This document shows positions 1-3,600 of a DNA stretch of 6,685 nucleotides, in pieces. The DNA is taken from positions 1 through 6,685 of the forward strand of contig JAFGCA010000643.1 in assembly GCA_016932895.1 (NCBI GenBank). The letters are read 5' to 3'. The stretch comes from Sedimentisphaerales bacterium. GTDB taxonomy: Bacteria; Planctomycetota; Phycisphaerae; Sedimentisphaerales; SG8-4. The number at the start of each line of letters is the position of its first letter. The first letter of the stretch is position 1. A program made the translations under genes and the position numbers. Below the pieces are notes generated by a model. It saw nothing but the letters and a program-made list of their open reading frames with translations, had not been told where the DNA came from and did not search any database.

Positions 1-343
1 AAAACCTGCGGGCACTGCGTCAGACGGCAGTGATGCGAAAAGCGCCCGGCCAGCGCGGTCAGAAATGGCGAAACTCCAGCCTAAGGGTCCGCGCAAAAAC
101 AACTTTGGATCCTCAGGTTCATATGTGCGTCAGATTTGGTCGCGACGATTGAGTGAAACCGCAGGCGTATTGGCCGATACGTTGAGCGACCACCGCTTCG
201 CGGCGGTGCCCGGGCCCCGACGACCGAGCGGAACCGGAGGCGACCTCGGGTGGTCACTGAGGATTCCGCGACTGAGGAGGGGGCGAAGATGGCGTGAGCC
301 AGGGAGACGAAAATGTGAAGTTATTGTTGCGTGGCCCCTAAAG
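1..343. other. Left flank with no supported gene
   Basis: No convincing gene is visible here. Frame 2 of the plus strand is open from the window edge to a stop at 380-382, with an internal ATG at 65. Its conceptual product is arginine-rich and low in recognisable motifs, and it runs straight through the tandem hairpin repeats at 344-398, so I do not call it. The only local structure I see is a GC-rich inverted repeat: CACCGC at 191-196 pairs with GCGGTG at 203-208 around a 6-nt loop, with no T-tract on either side. The segment may be an intergenic spacer, or hold the 3' end of an upstream gene that cannot be recognised from this piece. Confidence 0.5.
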
Positions 344-398
344 CTGCTGAATAGCAGAGGTTCTGAAAAATCCGCTGAATAGCGGAGGTTTTGAAAAA
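344..398. repeat. Two tandem 28-bp hairpin repeats with a compensatory base pair
   Basis: Bases 346-370 and 374-398 are direct repeats with a 28-bp period and two mismatches. Each unit starts with a small perfect inverted repeat around a GAAT loop: CTGCT/AGCAG at 344-357, and TCCGCT/AGCGGA at 371-386. Each is followed by GAGGTTYTGAAAAA. The T345-A356 pair of copy 1 becomes C373-G384 in copy 2, so both sides of the stem changed and pairing was kept. The units lie just upstream of the predicted promoter, and the second A-tract (394-398) sits where an UP element would be. On the minus strand, the copy 2 hairpin is followed directly by ATTTTTC, so it could also act as a weak terminator of antisense transcription. 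It could be a local regulatory element or two copies of a genome-wide short repeat. Confidence 0.7.
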
Positions 399-404
399 GT
401 TGCC

Positions 405-432
405 TGGACTCTCTCCGGAGGCTTGCTATGAT
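405..432 (+). promoter_or_regulatory. Predicted sigma70-type promoter for the large gene
   Basis: A possible -35 element TGGACT (405-410, four of six consensus bases) is followed after 16 bp by TATGAT (427-432, five of six). The preceding TGC makes it an extended -10. An A-tract at 394-398 lies just upstream. Transcription would begin near 439, giving a leader of roughly 108 nt before the ATG. An 8-bp palindrome CTCCGGAG (413-420) lies inside the spacer, where a bound protein could block RNA polymerase. The assignment rests on consensus matching only. Confidence 0.45.
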
Positions 433-444
433 GAGGACAATTGG

Positions 445-482
445 CCTCGGCGATCGAGCAACAGACCTCAACGATCGATCGT
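445..482. promoter_or_regulatory. Direct repeat and palindrome in the putative leader
   Basis: CCTCGGCGATCGA (445-457) recurs as CCTCAACGATCGA (466-478), with 11 of 13 bases identical and start points exactly 21 bp apart, about two helical turns. The second copy runs into the perfect 12-bp palindrome ACGATCGATCGT (471-482). The location just downstream of the predicted transcription start would suit an operator. CGATCG is short and common in GC-rich DNA, so chance is a real alternative. Confidence 0.3.
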
Positions 483-533
483 GCCGTCGGGTTTTCACGC
501 GGGCCGGTGCGAACCGTGAGAAATAGGTAGAGC

Positions 534-542
534 GGAGGAGGG
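534..542 (+). promoter_or_regulatory. Ribosome binding site of the large gene
   Basis: GGAGGAGGG lies upstream of the ATG at 547. The AGGAGG core (536-541) is 5 nt from the start codon, close to an ideal Shine-Dalgarno. An in-frame TGA at 517-519, 30 nt upstream, excludes an earlier start, so this site fixes the N-terminus. Confidence 0.85.
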
Positions 543-546
543 AACA

Positions 547-636
547 ATGTTCCAGAGAGTCACGCTTGTGTGCATCACGTGGAGCGCCTTGGTACTTGCG
601 CTACTACTCGTCTGTGGGGCATCTACGGTTTGCGCC
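547..636 (+). other. Sec signal peptide (residues 1-30)
   Basis: A short N-region with Arg4 is followed by a hydrophobic core (about residues 13-25, rich in Leu, Val and Ala) and a Val-Cys-Ala site ending at Ala30, which fits signal peptidase I. Cys23 is preceded by Leu-Leu-Val, which lacks the small residue a lipobox needs at -1, so lipoprotein processing is unlikely. Met31 is an internal ATG at 637-639 without its own ribosome site. Confidence 0.85.
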
Positions 637-3600
637 ATGCCGACATCGCTGATTCCTAAAGGGTCGGATTGGCGCTATGTCGATACCGGAGTCGATCTCG
701 GCACTGTGTGGCAGTCGATCGGGTATAGCGATTTGGGGTGGTCATCGGGACCCGCCCAACTCGGTTTCGGCGACAATGACGAGCAAACAACGATCACTTC
801 CGGACACACTTGTTACTACTTCCGCCACGCCTTCGACGTCACTGATCCCTCCGTGTTCGGGTCTCTGACCCTCTGGGTGGTTCGTGACGACGGATGCGTG
901 GTCTATCTGAACGGTACCGAGGTGGTCCGCTCCAACATGCCGGCGAGCGACATTCAACACGGCACCTTTGCGTCTACCGTTGTCGGAGGTACCGATGAAG
1001 ACGCGTGGTTCCGATACTCGGTTGATGCGGGGCTGCTCGTTGCAGGCACGAACGTCGTGGCCGTGGAAGTGCACCAGGCCAATGCTACGAGTTCAGACAT
1101 AAGCTTTGACTTTGAGTTGTCGGGAAACGCGGAAACGCGCTATCCCTACCAGGGGGTTCGCTGGACCCACCGATCGGCGGTCACGCCCCGGCCCCTCAAC
1201 ATCCACGTTCTCGAAGTCGATTTGACCCACGCCTCTGTAGGCACGTTCGTGACACCCGACAACGGCGGCGATCCGGACGAAGTCAACGCCCGAAAAACCA
1301 CAACCTTCGTGTCTGAGTTCGGGATGCAGGTGGGGATCAACGGGGATTTCTTCGGACCGTATCCTCCCGCACCGGCCGAGGGAGCCCCGCTTTATGTTAA
1401 CGGGCTCGGCGTCTCCGCGGGGACTCAGTATTCCACGGATGACGGAAACCCCGCTCTTACCATCGACTCCACGGGGACGGCATCCATTGGCCGCGCTCCC
1501 TTTGGCGAGGTGTTCCATGCGGTTGGTGGGAATCGCCTTATTGTAGACGGGGGCGTCGTAACCGGCGAAGCGTCGGGAGATGCCTTCGCGGATGAGCTAC
1601 ATCCGCGAACGGGCGTCGGTGTGGATGCCGGGGGAGACAAACTCATAGCCGTGGTCGTCGATGGTCGCCAAGAAGGATTCAGTCAAGGCGTGAGCTTGGG
1701 CGAGTTGGCCGATCTCCTCATTGAGTTCGGGGCCTGGAAGGGTCTGAACCTCGACGGCGGCGGTTCCTCGACCATGGTCTTCGAAGATTCCGGCATAGTC
1801 AATGTTCCCAGTGACACCGAAGGGGAGCGGGCCGTGGGAAACCACTTGGGAATAACCGCGGCTTCGATTCCAACGATTATTGCTCCGAATGGCGGAGACC
1901 GCTGGGTCCAGGGGATGCAGGAAGACATCACTTGGACGCAGGAGGGTATTATCACCACGGTCGCTCTGGAATACTCCACCGACGGAGGTGCTACGTGGAC
2001 CACGATTGTGGGGAGTACGGAGAATACGGGCTCGTACACCTGGGATGTCCCGAATACTCCCTCGAGCTCATGCATTATCCGAATCTCGGATGAATCCAAC
2101 CCGGAGCTTTACGAAACCAGTGACGCGGTTTTCACCATCCTCGAGAATCCTCCTCCTTCTATTCCTTCCGTGACGCTGGTCTCTCCTGCCGACGGAACAG
2201 TCACGAACCAAACAGACGTGACCTTTACCTGTTCGGTAACGGACGATTACGGCGTCGCATTCGTCGAGCTCTACGTCGGCGGTCCGCCCGAGGTTGTCAC
2301 CTTCAGCGGCCCTGCCGCAATGGACGATGCCATGATCATGGGCACCGGAGACTCAGGGCGTCCGGAGATTATCGATCCCACGAATACCAACTTCGGAAGC
2401 GAACTGTCGATTAATGTCGACGGCGACAACCCTGACGCCCATGCCGTGATCAAATTCCCCAATCTCATCGGAAGTGGGCCCGGGCAGGTACCTTTGAACG
2501 CGACCATCGTATCGGCCACGTTGGAGGTTAACTGCACGAATCAGGGCAGCGTCATGACCATGTACCGCCTCCTGCAAGACTGGGTCGAGGGGGAGGTGAC
2601 CTGGAACAACCGAACTGCTGAGTCGAGCGGTAATTGGTGGCTGTATCCCGGAGCCGACGGCTACGGCTCGGCGGATATCGCCCAGCCTGTTGACGCCGAC
2701 TGCACCGCGACAGGCTGGCGTTCGATTGACATCACGACTTTCGTTCAACACTGGAGCAGTAACGGAGGTAATTTCGGCATTGTCCTGACCAGTGACGGAA
2801 CCGACGGCGTCGATTTTGACAGCAGTGAATCGGCCAACCCGCCGGTCCTGACGGTTACCTTCAGGCCAAGCTGGGTATTGATGGGCACCGAGCTTCTCTC
2901 AGGAGCAACGAGCGCAACGGTGACCTTCGGTGACGACGAGCCACTCGGCGACCCACCAATCTCTCTCACAGATCAGCAACATCACTCCTGGAACTGTCGC
3001 GTGGTGAACACCGGGAATCCACCCCAGGAGAGCTGGGCCCCCGCCGCCTTCCAGCTCACCGTCGACACCCACGCTCCCGATTCGCCGGTACTGGTTGCCC
3101 CGGCTGACGGCGGGACGGTCGAATCCATGTCCCCGACCCTGGAGGTAACCGTGATCGATCCGGACGGAGATGCGATGGATGTCACCTTCTACGGGCGCAG
3201 AATCTCCTCGGATGACGAATTCACCCTTGTGGTGCTGCCGGATACGCAGTTCTATTCGGAGAGCTATCCCCAGGTCTTCACGGCCCAGACACAGTGGATT
3301 GTAGATAACATTGGTGCACGGAACATAGCGTTCGTCACCCACGAAGGCGATATTGTTGACAACGCCGGTGTCACGTACGAGTGGGAAAACGCCGATGACA
3401 GCATATCGCTTCTCGATGGACACGTGCCCTACGGAATGTGCCCCGGCAACCACGACACACCGACAACGAATTATAATACATACTTCCCTTACATGCGTTA
3501 CGACGGTGAAAGCTGGTACGGCGGACACTACCCGTCAGGCGGAAACGACAACAACTACCAGCTTTTTTCGGCAGGCGGTGAGAGTTTCATCATCCTGCAC

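Noticed and set aside
191..208. GC-rich hairpin as an intrinsic terminator of an upstream gene
   Set aside because: The stem is six pairs with no T-tract on either strand and no defined upstream gene to terminate.
274..318. Two minimal frames, ATG-GCG-TGA at 289-297 and ATG-TGA at 313-318, each after a purine-rich stretch
   Set aside because: They resemble start-stop leader frames, but lie upstream of the predicted promoter and are easily produced by chance. No link to translation control can be shown.
2..382. Plus-strand open frame entering from the window edge, with an ATG at 65
   Set aside because: The product is arginine-rich with no recognisable motif, there is no ribosome site before the ATG, and its end lies in the tandem hairpin repeat. 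It is more likely a chance opening in GC-rich DNA.
601..624. Lipoprotein signal at Cys23 or Cys29
   Set aside because: The residues before Cys23 are Leu-Leu-Val and those before Cys29 are Ser-Thr-Val. Neither gives the small residue needed at the position before the cysteine in a lipobox, whereas Val-Cys-Ala30 fits signal peptidase I.
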